Assembly: GCA_964463375.1 (NCBI GenBank)
Contig: CAYXBQ010000005.1
Coordinates: forward strand, 1 to 64,000
Reading direction: 5' to 3'
DNA length: 64,000 bases
Origin: UMGS1696 sp964463375
GTDB taxonomy: Bacteria; Bacillota; Clostridia; Oscillospirales; CAG-272
A program made the translations under genes and the position numbers. Shown here piece by piece: positions 17,029 to 25,901 of this stretch (its first letter is position 1; the number at the start of each line of letters is the position of its first letter). The notes beneath the pieces are model-generated. The model did not search any database and was not told the origin of the DNA. It saw only the letters and a program-made list of their open reading frames with translations.

Positions 17029-20000
17029 GCTTTTTCGTTTCCTTTCGTGGGGACATCCCGGAATGCCGCGTATTTTTCCAGAAGTTCCCGGATAAATTCT
17101 GTGTTTCGTTCGCCCTTTGGCAGCTTGACCATGATGTGCGGTGTATTGCCCAGCAGTACCTTGATCCCCGCTTTCGGGTATACAGCGGCCAGCATCGTCA
17201 CCGGCTTTGCTTCCATTTCGATGGGATACAGGCGTATGGTGCCGTCGGATTCCTCGATCTTGCGAAGCCCTGCCTTGCCACCTACGGATTTGATATACCC
17301 GATCCGGCACAGGTTGACAGCCGCAGAGCCAGGCTCTCCATAGCGGTCACACAGCTCATCCAGCACGTCGTCGTAATCCTCGCTGGTCTCGATCCGGGCG
17401 ATCTTTTTGTACATATCCATACGCTGGGGCGCAGAGGGGATATAGCTCTTGGAGAGAAATGCATCGCAGGTGATGTCCACGGTACATTCCGGCTTTGTCG
17501 GTATGACCTCGCCTTTTTCTTCAATGACCGCTTCGTTCAGCAGCTTCATGTACATATCATAGCCCACGGCATCCATGTGTCCGTGCTGTTCTGCACCCAA
17601 CAGGTTGCCGGCACCACGGATCTCCAGGTCTCGCAGTGCGATCTTGAAACCGGCACCAAAGGCGGCGTATTCCCGTATGGCAGACAACCGCTTTTCTGCT
17701 ACCTCCGACAGCACCTTGGATTTTTTGTAGGTGAAATACGCATAGGCACGACGGCTGGAACGACCCACACGTCCCCGGATCTGGTGGAGCTGAGACAGGC
17801 CATAATGGTCGGCGTTTTCGATGATCAGAGTATTGGCATTGGGAATATCCACACCGGTCTCGATGATCGTGGTGCAAACTAAGATATCCACATTTCCTTT
17901 GATCAGCTCTTCCCAGATCTCCTCGATCTCATCTCTGTCCATTTTTCCGTGTGCCACAGCGATCCGGGCATCCGGTATGGCTTTGCCGATACGGCTGGCT
18001 ACATTGAAGATCCCTTCGATGTTGTTGTACATATAGAAGACCTGTCCGCCACGGCGCAATTCCCGGCGTATGGCCTCCATGATGACGGCATCGTCATATT
18101 CCAATACGTAGGTCTGCACAGGAGCACGCTGACCGGGGGCTTCTTCCAATACGCTCATATCTACGATACCGCCCATGGCCATATTCAAGGTACGGGGAAT
18201 GGGCGTTGCGGTCAGCGTCAGAATATCGGCACCGGGACACAGCTGCTTCAGCTTTTCCTTTTGTGCCACGCCAAACCGCTGCTCCTCGTCGATGATGATC
18301 AGACCCAGGTCAGCGAATACCACGTCCTTGGAGATCAGCCGGTGGGTGCCGATGATGATGTCTACTTCTCCTCGGCGTACTTTCCGCAGTGTGGCTTGCT
18401 GCTGGGCCGGTGTACGGAACCGGGAGACCATATCGATCTGCACCGGAAAAGGACGCATACGACTGAGGAAGTTCTGGTAATGCTGGTAAGCAAGGATGGT
18501 GGTGGGTACCAAAATCGCCACCTGCTTGCCACTCATGACCGCTTTGAATGCCGCACGCATGGCCACCTCGGTCTTGCCGTAGCCAACGTCGCCGCAGAGC
18601 AGTCGATCCATGGGGTATCCGGCTTCCATGTCGGTGCGGATGTCGTTTATGGCACTGAGCTGACCATCGGTCTCCTCGTATTCAAAGGAGTCCGCAAATT
18701 CCCGGCACATCTCATCATCTGGATCAAACCGGAATCCGGCAGTACGTTTTCGGCGGGCGTACAGCTCGATCAGCTCTTTTGCCATTTCCTTGGTTGCCGC
18801 TTTGGCTTTTGCTTTGGCCTTGGTCCAGTCGGCACCACCCATTTTCGATAGCTTTACCATACCGGTATCCGATCCGGCACCAATGTACTTGGATACCTGA
18901 TCCAGCTGATCCACCGGTAGATAGAGACTATCGCTTCCCGCATACTGGATGCGTACATAGTCACGGGAGCTGCCCGCTACCGTCAGGTTTTCCAGCCCGA
19001 TATACCGTCCAATACCATAGGCCTGGTGTACCACCAGATCCCCCACTTCCAGGTCGGCATAGGAAAGGATGGCTTCTGTGGCGGTCTTTTTCTTTTTGCT
19101 GTTGCCACCACGCAATACCCTACCCAGCTTTACACTGCTGGCAGAAAAATCTAAGAAAACAAATTTCGGTGATACCATCTCGAAACCACCGGCGTATTCG
19201 CCCAGCATAGTGAACACGGTTCGGGGTGTTTTCATTAGGAATAGATCGTTCAGCGTATTTGCCCAGGTGTCGGATGCGGCGCTGTTGGAAATGGATGAGA
19301 CCGTGTAGCCCTCCTCGGAGCAGGCCTCCAGTACGGATTTTTGCTCAGCCTCGGTGGCACACAGCACGATGGCTACACAGCCGTTTTCACTGTAGCTTTT
19401 GATGTCCTCCAACAGTAGCGACATTTTTCCCGCATAGGCCGGAACATGGCGGGTCACAAAGGCGAAATTCCCGGCGGCGGTCAGTCCCGGATGGGATCTC
19501 GCCAGAGCATCGATGAACACAGTGGGATAGTTGTCGCAGCGGCTGGTGATGCTTTCCCATTCCCTACAGTAGAATCCACCCTTGATCGGCGGCAGCTCGA
19601 AGTTTTCCAGCATATCCGTTACGCTTTGTTCCAGCAGGGTGAAGGACGCATTGGCTCGTTCTTCGGCAGCCGGTGCGTCTATGAGCAGCATCATACCATC
19701 GCAATAATCCAATAGGCAGCTGCCGTCCGGATACAGCATAGGCAGATATTTGTCGGCAAAGGGCATATCCATATTGTTTTCGACAGCGGTCAGCTCGGCA
19801 GAAAGCATGGTGCAGGCACGGGTGTACCGTTCGTCCGCTTCGTCGATCTTGCCGATCCGCTTGATCTGCCGCCGGATCAGCACAGCCAGTTCTTCCCGCA
19901 TTTCTGCATCCACCAAGATCTCTCTGGCCGGTGGGATCAGGATCTCCCCATCCAAAGCTTCCGTGAACCGCTGGGTCTCTACGTCAAAATAGCCGGCTCG

Positions 20001-20648
20001 GTCGATCTCGTCTCCGAACAGCTCGATGCGGAGAGGGTGTGCCAATGGAGGATATACATCGATGATGCCGCCACGGATGGCAAACTGTCCGGCACCTTCC
20101 ACCAGATCTACCCGTGTGTACCCGGAGCGCAGGAGCTTTTCTGTCATGTCTGCTGTGTCGATCAGATCGGTCATTTGCAGACACAGCATGGCATTTCCAA
20201 GAGTGTCCGGGGAGAGGGTGACCTGCAACAGTGCTTCGGCTGATGTACAGATCACCTCTGGCGTGTCCGGCATCTCGAAGGCACCGGTGGCGATCCCATA
20301 GAGTGCAGAAAGCACAGAAAGCCTCTCATTTTCAAACTCGTGAGAAGCAGTCATATTGTTGAAGTTGTATTCTCTTGTGGGATACAGTGCCGCACGGATT
20401 CCCGTGGCACACAAGAGGTTTCGATACCCGGCAGCTGTCTTGTCGTCGGTACACAGCAACAAAATCGGGTCGCCGGTGTCTCGGAAATCTTCGCAGAAGG
20501 TGCCTAAGAAGATCCGCTCTGCTCCTTCTGTCAAACCGCTGACATAGTAGGGCTTATACCGACCACGGTGGGGCATTTGCAGTGTCCGCACCAGCTCGTC
20601 ATATTCCCGACTGCGGCGAAAAATATCTTTTAGTATTGTATAGTTCAT
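17025..20648 (-). CDS. mfd: Transcription-repair coupling factor
   Basis: This 1207-residue ATP-dependent translocase removes RNA polymerase stalled at DNA damage and recruits UvrA. The order matches Mfd: UvrB-like N-terminal modules, an RNA-polymerase-interacting Tudor-like domain (DLVVHQAYGIGRYIGLE), a RecG-like helicase core with Walker A GDVGYGKTEVA, DEEQ box, TATPIPRTL and motif VI QIRGRVGRS, then the C-terminal TRCF domain. The length is normal. It starts 4 bases after pth, and its stop overlaps the PrsA-like gene. The pth-mfd pairing is widely conserved in Firmicutes. Confidence 0.98.
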   Translation of the reverse strand: MNYTILKDIFRRSREYDELVRTLQMPHRGRYKPYYVSGLTEGAERIFLGTFCEDFRDTGDPILLLCTDDKTAAGYRNLLCATGIRAALYPTREYNFNNMTASHEFENERLSVLSALYGIATGAFEMPDTPEVICTSAEALLQVTLSPDTLGNAMLCLQMTDLIDTADMTEKLLRSGYTRVDLVEGAGQFAIRGGIIDVYPPLAHPLRIELFGDEIDRAGYFDVETQRFTEALDGEILIPPAREILVDAEMREELAVLIRRQIKRIGKIDEADERYTRACTMLSAELTAVENNMDMPFADKYLPMLYPDGSCLLDYCDGMMLLIDAPAAEERANASFTLLEQSVTDMLENFELPPIKGGFYCREWESITSRCDNYPTVFIDALARSHPGLTAAGNFAFVTRHVPAYAGKMSLLLEDIKSYSENGCVAIVLCATEAEQKSVLEACSEEGYTVSSISNSAASDTWANTLNDLFLMKTPRTVFTMLGEYAGGFEMVSPKFVFLDFSASSVKLGRVLRGGNSKKKKTATEAILSYADLEVGDLVVHQAYGIGRYIGLENLTVAGSSRDYVRIQYAGSDSLYLPVDQLDQVSKYIGAGSDTGMVKLSKMGGADWTKAKAKAKAATKEMAKELIELYARRKRTAGFRFDPDDEMCREFADSFEYEETDGQLSAINDIRTDMEAGYPMDRLLCGDVGYGKTEVAMRAAFKAVMSGKQVAILVPTTILAYQHYQNFLSRMRPFPVQIDMVSRFRTPAQQQATLRKVRRGEVDIIIGTHRLISKDVVFADLGLIIIDEEQRFGVAQKEKLKQLCPGADILTLTATPIPRTLNMAMGGIVDMSVLEEAPGQRAPVQTYVLEYDDAVIMEAIRRELRRGGQVFYMYNNIEGIFNVASRIGKAIPDARIAVAHGKMDRDEIEEIWEELIKGNVDILVCTTIIETGVDIPNANTLIIENADHYGLSQLHQIRGRVGRSSRRAYAYFTYKKSKVLSEVAEKRLSAIREYAAFGAGFKIALRDLEIRGAGNLLGAEQHGHMDAVGYDMYMKLLNEAVIEEKGEVIPTKPECTVDITCDAFLSKSYIPSAPQRMDMYKKIARIETSEDYDDVLDELCDRYGEPGSAAVNLCRIGYIKSVGGKAGLRKIEESDGTIRLYPIEMEAKPVTMLAAVYPKAGIKVLLGNTPHIMVKLPKGERNTEFIRELLEKYAAFRDVPTKGNEKA

Positions 20649-20652
20649 ATGT

Positions 20653-21333
20653 TTATTCCGTTTTCTCAGAGGTACTCGTACCTGTGGCAGGCTTCATGCC
20701 GTTGAACTTGCCCATGGCATCCTCGATTTTGCCCGCCATGATGAGCAGGATCGTGTCATAGGTGGCCTCCAGACAGGGATACATGGCCTTGCAGTCGGCA
20801 TCGCTGAGCTTGCCCAAAACCCAGTCTGCCATATCGTATTCCCGGCTGGGCTTTTCGCCTACCCCAAGACGCACACGGGGAAACTGGTCGGTGTTCATAA
20901 GTGTGATGATGCTGCGCAGTCCCTTTTGTCCGCCGTCGGAACCGGACTTGCGGATCCGCATACAGCCGGGAGCAAAATTCACGTCGTCGGAGAACACGAT
21001 GATCCGTTCCGGTGGGATCTTATAAAAATCGGCGGCTTCCTTGACCGCTTCGCCGGAGGCATTCATAAAGGTCTGCGGCTTCATGAATAGTACCCGTTTT
21101 CCATCGACCATGCCCTCTCCCACCAGCGATTTGAACCGCACACGTTTGATCGGGATATTGCATTTCTGGGAGAGATAGTCCATGGCCAAAAAACCGGCGT
21201 TGTGTCGGGTGCGGGCGTATTTGTCGCCGGGATTGCCCAGACCGCAAATGATATATTCCGGGGCACCGGCAGTCTCTGCACTACCGCTACTGCCGGACGA
21301 TATTTTCTTAAAAAGCTCCATGATGTCTGCCAT
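20653..21333 (-). CDS. pth: Peptidyl-tRNA hydrolase
   Basis: This 226-residue enzyme recycles peptidyl-tRNA released from stalled ribosomes. The family signature is visible: IICGLGNPGDKYARTRHNAG with the catalytic histidine, then FMKPQTFMNASG and the conserved SDDVNFAPG region. The protein has an extra N-terminal stretch (ADIMELFKKISSG) and a C-terminal tail rich in Thr and Ser compared with the usual 185-195 residues. I use the ATG at 21333 behind AAAGAGG; an earlier in-frame ATG overlaps the promoter -10 and cannot be the start of this transcript. It heads the pth-mfd-prsA-like operon. Confidence 0.95.
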   Translation of the reverse strand: MADIMELFKKISSGSSGSAETAGAPEYIICGLGNPGDKYARTRHNAGFLAMDYLSQKCNIPIKRVRFKSLVGEGMVDGKRVLFMKPQTFMNASGEAVKEAADFYKIPPERIIVFSDDVNFAPGCMRIRKSGSDGGQKGLRSIITLMNTDQFPRVRLGVGEKPSREYDMADWVLGKLSDADCKAMYPCLEATYDTILLIMAGKIEDAMGKFNGMKPATGTSTSEKTE

Positions 21334-21356
21334 ACTGTTTCCTCTTTCTTTACAGC

Positions 21357-21392
21357 GAAAAAAGCCCGTCCTTTTGGAATACGGGTGTGATG
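21357..21392 (-). terminator. Possible attenuator hairpin in the pth leader
   Basis: On the minus strand CCCGT and ACGGG pair around a 10-base loop and are followed by CTTTTTTCG. It lies between the promoter (21410-21438) and the pth start, so it could terminate the operon transcript early. Confidence 0.5.
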
Positions 21393-21409
21393 TGTTCTTT
21401 TCGTTGTCC

Positions 21410-21438
21410 ATTATACCGTATATTTATGAAAAAATCAA
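21410..21438 (-). promoter_or_regulatory. Promoter for pth-mfd-prsA-like operon
   Basis: On the minus strand TTGATT (21433-21438), a 17-base spacer and TATAAT (21410-21415). Confidence 0.8.
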
Positions 21439-21490
21439 GTGCTTTTTGCGGTGGGCATGTGAAATTTTCTACGATATGCTGCGTAGCTGA

Positions 21491-22195
21491 TCACATCTTC
21501 TCCGGCAAGGTCAGGCTCTCTCCTTCTTCCATTTTATGGATCCTGTGCCGGTAGGGTTCACTGCTGGGGTCGGCACACAAACGGTCGGCAATTTCTGTGG
21601 AACCAAAATAGTGCATGGGGATCACGGTGTCCATATCGAAATGGCGCAGGTAGTAATCGATATTGCAGAAGGCGGCATCCCCTTGGCGGTTGTCCAATGT
21701 GAGAAATGCCACGTCGATATGGTGCTCTTGCAACGGTTTGGTGTATTCCATGTACCGCCGCATCATGGCAAAGGACTGGCTCTTCTCCATGCCCGACCAG
21801 AGCCACAGACTGAGATCCCCGGCATGGTAGATGGTGTGTCCGTCGCAGGTCACTATAAACGCCACGCCGCAGTCGGTGGAACGCAGGGTCTGGATGGCAC
21901 AGTCGGCAACGGTCAGGGTCACATCGTGTTTGATGGAATGATAGTCTGTCACGCCATAATGCTCCGGCAGCGAACGGGAGATGTCGTGGGACAAAATATA
22001 GTGAACATCCGGGTGAGGGTTGCATATACTGAACACTGAGCCGTTCATATGGTCCGGATGGTGGTGACTGGCGAAAACAAGCAGCGTTTTATCCTGTGCC
22101 AAAGGCGGCACGGTGCCTGTGTAATAATCGAACAGCAGCAGGTGTGATTCTGTTTCCACAAGAAAACCGCTGTGGCCGAGATAGGTGATCTGCAT
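21491..22195 (-). CDS. UlaG-like metallo-beta-lactamase-fold hydrolase
   Basis: This 234-residue protein has the MBL-fold start ITYLGHSGFLVET and the metal motif HHHPDHMNG near residues 44-52. Further ligands are probably the aspartate and histidine in HAGDLSLW and the histidine near MHYFG. The family includes UlaG (L-ascorbate-6-phosphate lactonase) and many uncharacterised Zn- or Mn-dependent hydrolases. It is cytoplasmic, with no signal peptide. It is a single-gene unit with its own promoter, divergent from the NahK-like kinase. The substrate is unknown. Confidence 0.85.
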   Translation of the reverse strand: MQITYLGHSGFLVETESHLLLFDYYTGTVPPLAQDKTLLVFASHHHPDHMNGSVFSICNPHPDVHYILSHDISRSLPEHYGVTDYHSIKHDVTLTVADCAIQTLRSTDCGVAFIVTCDGHTIYHAGDLSLWLWSGMEKSQSFAMMRRYMEYTKPLQEHHIDVAFLTLDNRQGDAAFCNIDYYLRHFDMDTVIPMHYFGSTEIADRLCADPSSEPYRHRIHKMEEGESLTLPEKM

Positions 22196-22231
22196 AGTAT
22201 AGTCTCCGTTTCTGTTTGGCTTTCAGAGATA

Positions 22232-22260
22232 GTATACCACGTTCCGGGGTTCTTGACAAG
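22232..22260 (-). promoter_or_regulatory. Promoter for the UlaG-like gene
   Basis: On the minus strand TTGTCA (22255-22260), a 17-base spacer and TATACT (22232-22237), 37 bases before the start codon. Confidence 0.75.
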
Positions 22261-22331
22261 TATTTTTAGCGGAAAAATCGGGAGAGGATGTGAATGAACC
22301 GTGAAATTCCGGAAAAATCTTTCCATAGCCC

Positions 22332-22360
22332 TTTACAAGTCGAGAAATTTATGGTATGAT
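22332..22360 (+). promoter_or_regulatory. Promoter for the NahK-like kinase gene
   Basis: TTTACA (22332-22337), a 17-base spacer and TATGAT (22355-22360), 61 bases before the start codon. Confidence 0.75.
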
Positions 22361-22420
22361 AGACATAACACCATGCGCAGGTATGCTGTGTGTCAAAAAA
22401 AGAAAGGATCCTACTTAGAT

Positions 22421-23491
22421 ATGGGACTTATCGAAATTCTGAAGCATTTTAACATTTATGTGGAACCCACCATTTACGGAAACGGGCACATCAATGACAC
22501 TTATATCGTGCATTCCGATCCGAAATATATTCTCCAGCGGATCAACAAGAATGTGTTCACCGACCCGCCGGCTATGATGGAAAACATCATCGGTGTTACC
22601 AGATTCCTGCGGGAAAAGATCCAGGCGGCCGGCGGTGACCCGGATAGAGAGACCTTGAAGTTCATGACCACCGAGGATGGCAAGCCGTACTTTGTGGACG
22701 ACAACGGGGACTACTACCGTGCATACCAGTACATCGACCACGTGATTTCCTGCACCACGGTGGATTCTCCTGACAGACTGTACCACGCAGCCAAGGCATT
22801 CGGTAGATTCCAGAATATGCTGGCTGACTATCCGGCCGAGACTCTGCATGAGACCATCGTACAGTTCCACGACACCAGAAAGCGGTTCCGGGACTTTGTT
22901 GAGGCAGTGGATGCCAACAAGTCCGGCAGAGCGGATACCTGTCGGGACGAGATCCAGTTCGTGTTGGACAGAGAAGCCGACTGCTCCATTGTGGTGGATG
23001 CCATTGCCAAGGGGGAGATCCCGTTGCGTGTGACCCACAACGATACCAAGCTGAACAACGTGCTGCTGGATGAAGTGACCGGCGAAGGCGTTTGCGTCAT
23101 CGACCTGGATACCGTTATGCCCGGTTCCCTGCTGTACGACTACGGCGATGCCCTGCGCTTTGGCGGTTCCAGCGGTGCAGAGGATGAACCGGACCTGTCT
23201 AAGATCTGGTTTGTGATGGAAAACTTTGAAGCCTTCACCAAGGGCTTTTTGGAAGAGTTGGTGTCCATCACCGATAAGGAGCTGGAGTTGCTGGCCTTCT
23301 CCATCAAGCTGATGACCTTGGAATGCGGTTCTCGCTTCCTCGCCGACTACATCAACGGAGACACCTACTTCAAGACCAAGTATCCCGAACACAACCTGGT
23401 CAGAGCGCGTACCCAGTTCAAGCTGGTGGCCGACATGGAAGCCCACATGGGCGAAATGAACGCCATCGTACACAAGCTGGCCGGCAGATAA
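22421..23491 (+). CDS. N-acetylhexosamine 1-kinase-like phosphotransferase (APH fold)
   Basis: The 356-residue protein is an aminoglycoside-phosphotransferase-fold kinase matching NahK-like sugar kinases in length and layout. GNGHINDTYIV at about residues 20-30 and ILQRINKNVF match the start of that group. The catalytic loop is VTHNDTKLNNVLLD and the metal-binding aspartate is in VCVIDLDTVMPG. NahK phosphorylates GlcNAc or GalNAc at C1 for the lacto-N-biose/galacto-N-biose route; whether this enzyme has that substrate is inference. I start at the ATG behind AGAAAGG rather than the upstream in-frame ATG, which lies too near the promoter. No phosphorylase partner is in the window. Confidence 0.8.
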   Translation: MGLIEILKHFNIYVEPTIYGNGHINDTYIVHSDPKYILQRINKNVFTDPPAMMENIIGVTRFLREKIQAAGGDPDRETLKFMTTEDGKPYFVDDNGDYYRAYQYIDHVISCTTVDSPDRLYHAAKAFGRFQNMLADYPAETLHETIVQFHDTRKRFRDFVEAVDANKSGRADTCRDEIQFVLDREADCSIVVDAIAKGEIPLRVTHNDTKLNNVLLDEVTGEGVCVIDLDTVMPGSLLYDYGDALRFGGSSGAEDEPDLSKIWFVMENFEAFTKGFLEELVSITDKELELLAFSIKLMTLECGSRFLADYINGDTYFKTKYPEHNLVRARTQFKLVADMEAHMGEMNAIVHKLAGR

Positions 23492-23506
23492 TCTTGCATA
23501 GGATAG

Positions 23507-23542
23507 ATCCCGTCTGTTTGCTTCGGAAGCAGGCGGGATTTT
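23507..23542 (+). terminator. Intrinsic terminator after the NahK-like gene
   Basis: ATCCCG (23507-23512) pairs with CGGGAT (23534-23539), with inner stem TGCTT/AAGCA and a short T run. Confidence 0.7.
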
Positions 23543-23566
23543 GTATGGGAATTTCACCAAAAACGA

Positions 23567-23595
23567 TTTACAAATCGAGTGCGATATGCTATAAT
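23567..23595 (+). promoter_or_regulatory. Promoter for the DUF4886 gene
   Basis: TTTACA (23567-23572), a 17-base spacer and a perfect TATAAT (23590-23595), 37 bases before the start codon. Confidence 0.85.
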
Positions 23596-23632
23596 GGAGA
23601 AAATTGTTTGAAGCACAGAGAGGTATATACAT

Positions 23633-24385
23633 ATGAAACAGTTTCGCACGCTTTCTATCGGCAACAGCTTTTCCCAGGATGCCCTGCAATATTGTCATGC
23701 CATGGCAGCGGCCGATGGGATCGACTGGGAGACGGTCAATTTGGTGATCGGCGGTTGTTCTTTGGAACAGCATTGGCGGTATCTCAGCGAAAATGCGCCC
23801 AACTATGGTTTGGAGATCAATGGGAAAGCTACACGACAAGGTGTGCTGCTACGAGAGATTTTGACCGACGGAAAATACGATGTGGTGACCTTACAGCAGG
23901 CCAGCCACTTTTCTGGGATGCCGGAGACCTACTTCCCTTATGTAGTGGACCTGTGTAAGGTGATCCGAGAATGCCAGCCGGATGCCAAGCTGTATCTGCA
24001 GGAGACCTGGGCCTATGAATGGGACAGCAGCCATGGTGCCTTTCCCAACTATCACAAGGATCAAAGAGAAATGTATGAGCGGCTTCGGATCTCCTATGCG
24101 GCTGCTGCCATCGGGGTGGAGGCCGGGATCATACCTGCGGGGGATCTGGTGCAGTATTTCCGGGAAGAAGTACCGGGGTTTGATTATCGCCATGGTGGCA
24201 TGAGCCTGAACCGGGATGGATTCCATTTGAATATGCCCTATGGTCGGTACCTGAATAGCGCACTGTGGTATGCGGTACTGCTGGGAGCGGATGTCCGGGA
24301 GAACACCTTTGTTCCGGAGGATGCTGTCGATTTGGCACTGCTGCAGACCATGCGGGATGGGGTGTATGCATTTCTGCATCGGTAA
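23633..24385 (+). CDS. DUF4886-type SGNH hydrolase-like protein
   Basis: This 250-residue protein begins with LSIGNSFSQDA, the SGNH block I form with a serine nucleophile typical of DUF4886 proteins. It continues with a YDVVTLQQASH block and ends with a RDGFHLN block that can provide the Asp and His. These proteins are often found among polysaccharide-use genes and are presumed carbohydrate esterases; no function is proved here. It has no signal peptide. It is a single-gene unit with its own promoter and terminator, next to the sugar kinase. Confidence 0.82.
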   Translation: MKQFRTLSIGNSFSQDALQYCHAMAAADGIDWETVNLVIGGCSLEQHWRYLSENAPNYGLEINGKATRQGVLLREILTDGKYDVVTLQQASHFSGMPETYFPYVVDLCKVIRECQPDAKLYLQETWAYEWDSSHGAFPNYHKDQREMYERLRISYAAAAIGVEAGIIPAGDLVQYFREEVPGFDYRHGGMSLNRDGFHLNMPYGRYLNSALWYAVLLGADVRENTFVPEDAVDLALLQTMRDGVYAFLHR

Positions 24386-24396
24386 GAATAGAATGC

Positions 24397-24434
24397 AAAA
24401 ACGCACATGGGTGAGATGCCTGTGTGCGTTTTTT
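24397..24434. terminator. Bidirectional terminator
   Basis: AAAAACGCACA (24397-24407) pairs with TGTGTGCGTTTTTT (24421-24434), between convergent genes. Confidence 0.85.
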
Positions 24435-24452
24435 GTGTGGTTTTATGAATGC

Positions 24453-25871
24453 TCAGTTGCTCTTTCCGGCAAAGGTGGACATGGCTTCTTCGATCTCGGT
24501 GTTGATCTTTTCTTTGACGGAGGCAAAATACGAAGCAAAATCCGTCTTGCCATTCCAGATATAGTTGTCTGCCAGGGGGGAGTTCAGGTAGGAGTTTGCC
24601 AGCGGATGGTAGTACCGCAGGGTGGAACAGATCAGGTCGAGCATTTCTACCGATTCCTCGTCACGAGATACCTTGCCCTTCAGGATCGTGTCGTAGTAGG
24701 CAGCGTCGATCAGTCCCATGGATTCTCTTGCCAATGCTTCCATTAGGATACCGGTACAATCCAGATCGGTAGCGGTCACGGGAACGGTCATGAAGAAGGG
24801 GCTGCCACCTAAGTTGTAGTATTCGGATTGTTCTGTATTGGCCTTTGGTGCAGGCAGGATACCGAAGTCGTCTTCCATATCCCGGAGGGCTGCTACTTCA
24901 CTGAGCAGACAACAGCGGAACAGCGCTTGTCCGGCTTTGAACAGCTCCTGTTTGTTATTGCGTTCGGCAAACCCATTTTCTGCTTCATAGAATTTTGCGA
25001 CCCGTAGCAGATCGTTGATATGGAGCTCGTTGTCCAAATCGAAGTAGGGGGTATCTGTGTCGTCCTTCCCGATGGACAGGATCGAGCCGATGCCACACAT
25101 GAGGGTGTTGTTCAACACATTGGATGAGCTGGCTACACCGTATTGATCTGCCGTTGTCCATTTGCCATCGCTATCGGTGTCCTGTGCCACGGTCATGGCC
25201 ATATCGTAAAAGACATCCAGCGTCCAGTCGCCACTTTTTACCAGTTCGTAGGGAGAGGGCAGCTGATAATTCTCTGCCATATTTTTGTTGTACACGAAGG
25301 CACGGACACTTTCAAAATGGGAGGTATCGAATGCGCTGACGGCAAAATAGACCTTGTTCAGTAGGGACATGCTCTGGATGGAATCCTGCACCCACCATTC
25401 TCTATCCAGCTGCAGATACGGGATGTTGTCCCAGCTGATGGCACTGTTGTCGATCACCACGGGAAAGGCCCATTCCATACGCAGCAGTGCGATATCAAAA
25501 TCTCCGGAGCCTGCGGTCACGGACTTTGTGTAGTCGGACTGGGCATTGTTCGTCATGGTCTCCGTGAAGGTGATGTTGTAGCGTTCCTCAATGGCTGCGT
25601 TGCGCTGGTAGATCGTGTCGTTCATGGTGTCCCCGGTCTGCTCTTCTGCGATCACAGAACCATAGGTATAGGAGACATTGCCGTTTAAGAAGGTGAAGGT
25701 GCCGCCTTCGAAATCTGTGTCGGGCAGCGGCGTTTCCGTTTCGGCAGCTGCGGTGGTTTCGGTGGTGTCGGGTGTGGTTGCGGTGGTCTCGGATACTTGC
25801 TCACTTTGTCCACAGGCGGACATACAAAGCATGGCGCAAAGGAGCAGGGAGAGAATGCGATCTTTCTTCAT
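24453..25871 (-). CDS. Extracellular solute-binding lipoprotein (ABC type)
   Basis: The 472-residue protein has a lipoprotein signal with lipobox MSAC (lipidated cysteine about residue 20), then a Thr/Glu-rich linker (about 22-50) and a two-lobed solute-binding domain. Its sequence resembles the other three binding proteins in this window: an F-G-G-type beta start, an NAAIEERYNI segment and the FGILPAPK segment. It would capture oligosaccharides or another solute at the membrane surface for an ABC importer. No permease gene is adjacent. It follows the propeller gene on the same strand by 30 bases and has an AAGGAG site. Confidence 0.88.
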   Translation of the reverse strand: MKKDRILSLLLCAMLCMSACGQSEQVSETTATTPDTTETTAAAETETPLPDTDFEGGTFTFLNGNVSYTYGSVIAEEQTGDTMNDTIYQRNAAIEERYNITFTETMTNNAQSDYTKSVTAGSGDFDIALLRMEWAFPVVIDNSAISWDNIPYLQLDREWWVQDSIQSMSLLNKVYFAVSAFDTSHFESVRAFVYNKNMAENYQLPSPYELVKSGDWTLDVFYDMAMTVAQDTDSDGKWTTADQYGVASSSNVLNNTLMCGIGSILSIGKDDTDTPYFDLDNELHINDLLRVAKFYEAENGFAERNNKQELFKAGQALFRCCLLSEVAALRDMEDDFGILPAPKANTEQSEYYNLGGSPFFMTVPVTATDLDCTGILMEALARESMGLIDAAYYDTILKGKVSRDEESVEMLDLICSTLRYYHPLANSYLNSPLADNYIWNGKTDFASYFASVKEKINTEIEEAMSTFAGKSN

Positions 25872-25901
25872 TTCATGTACTCCTTTTTGAAAGATTTTGG
25901 A

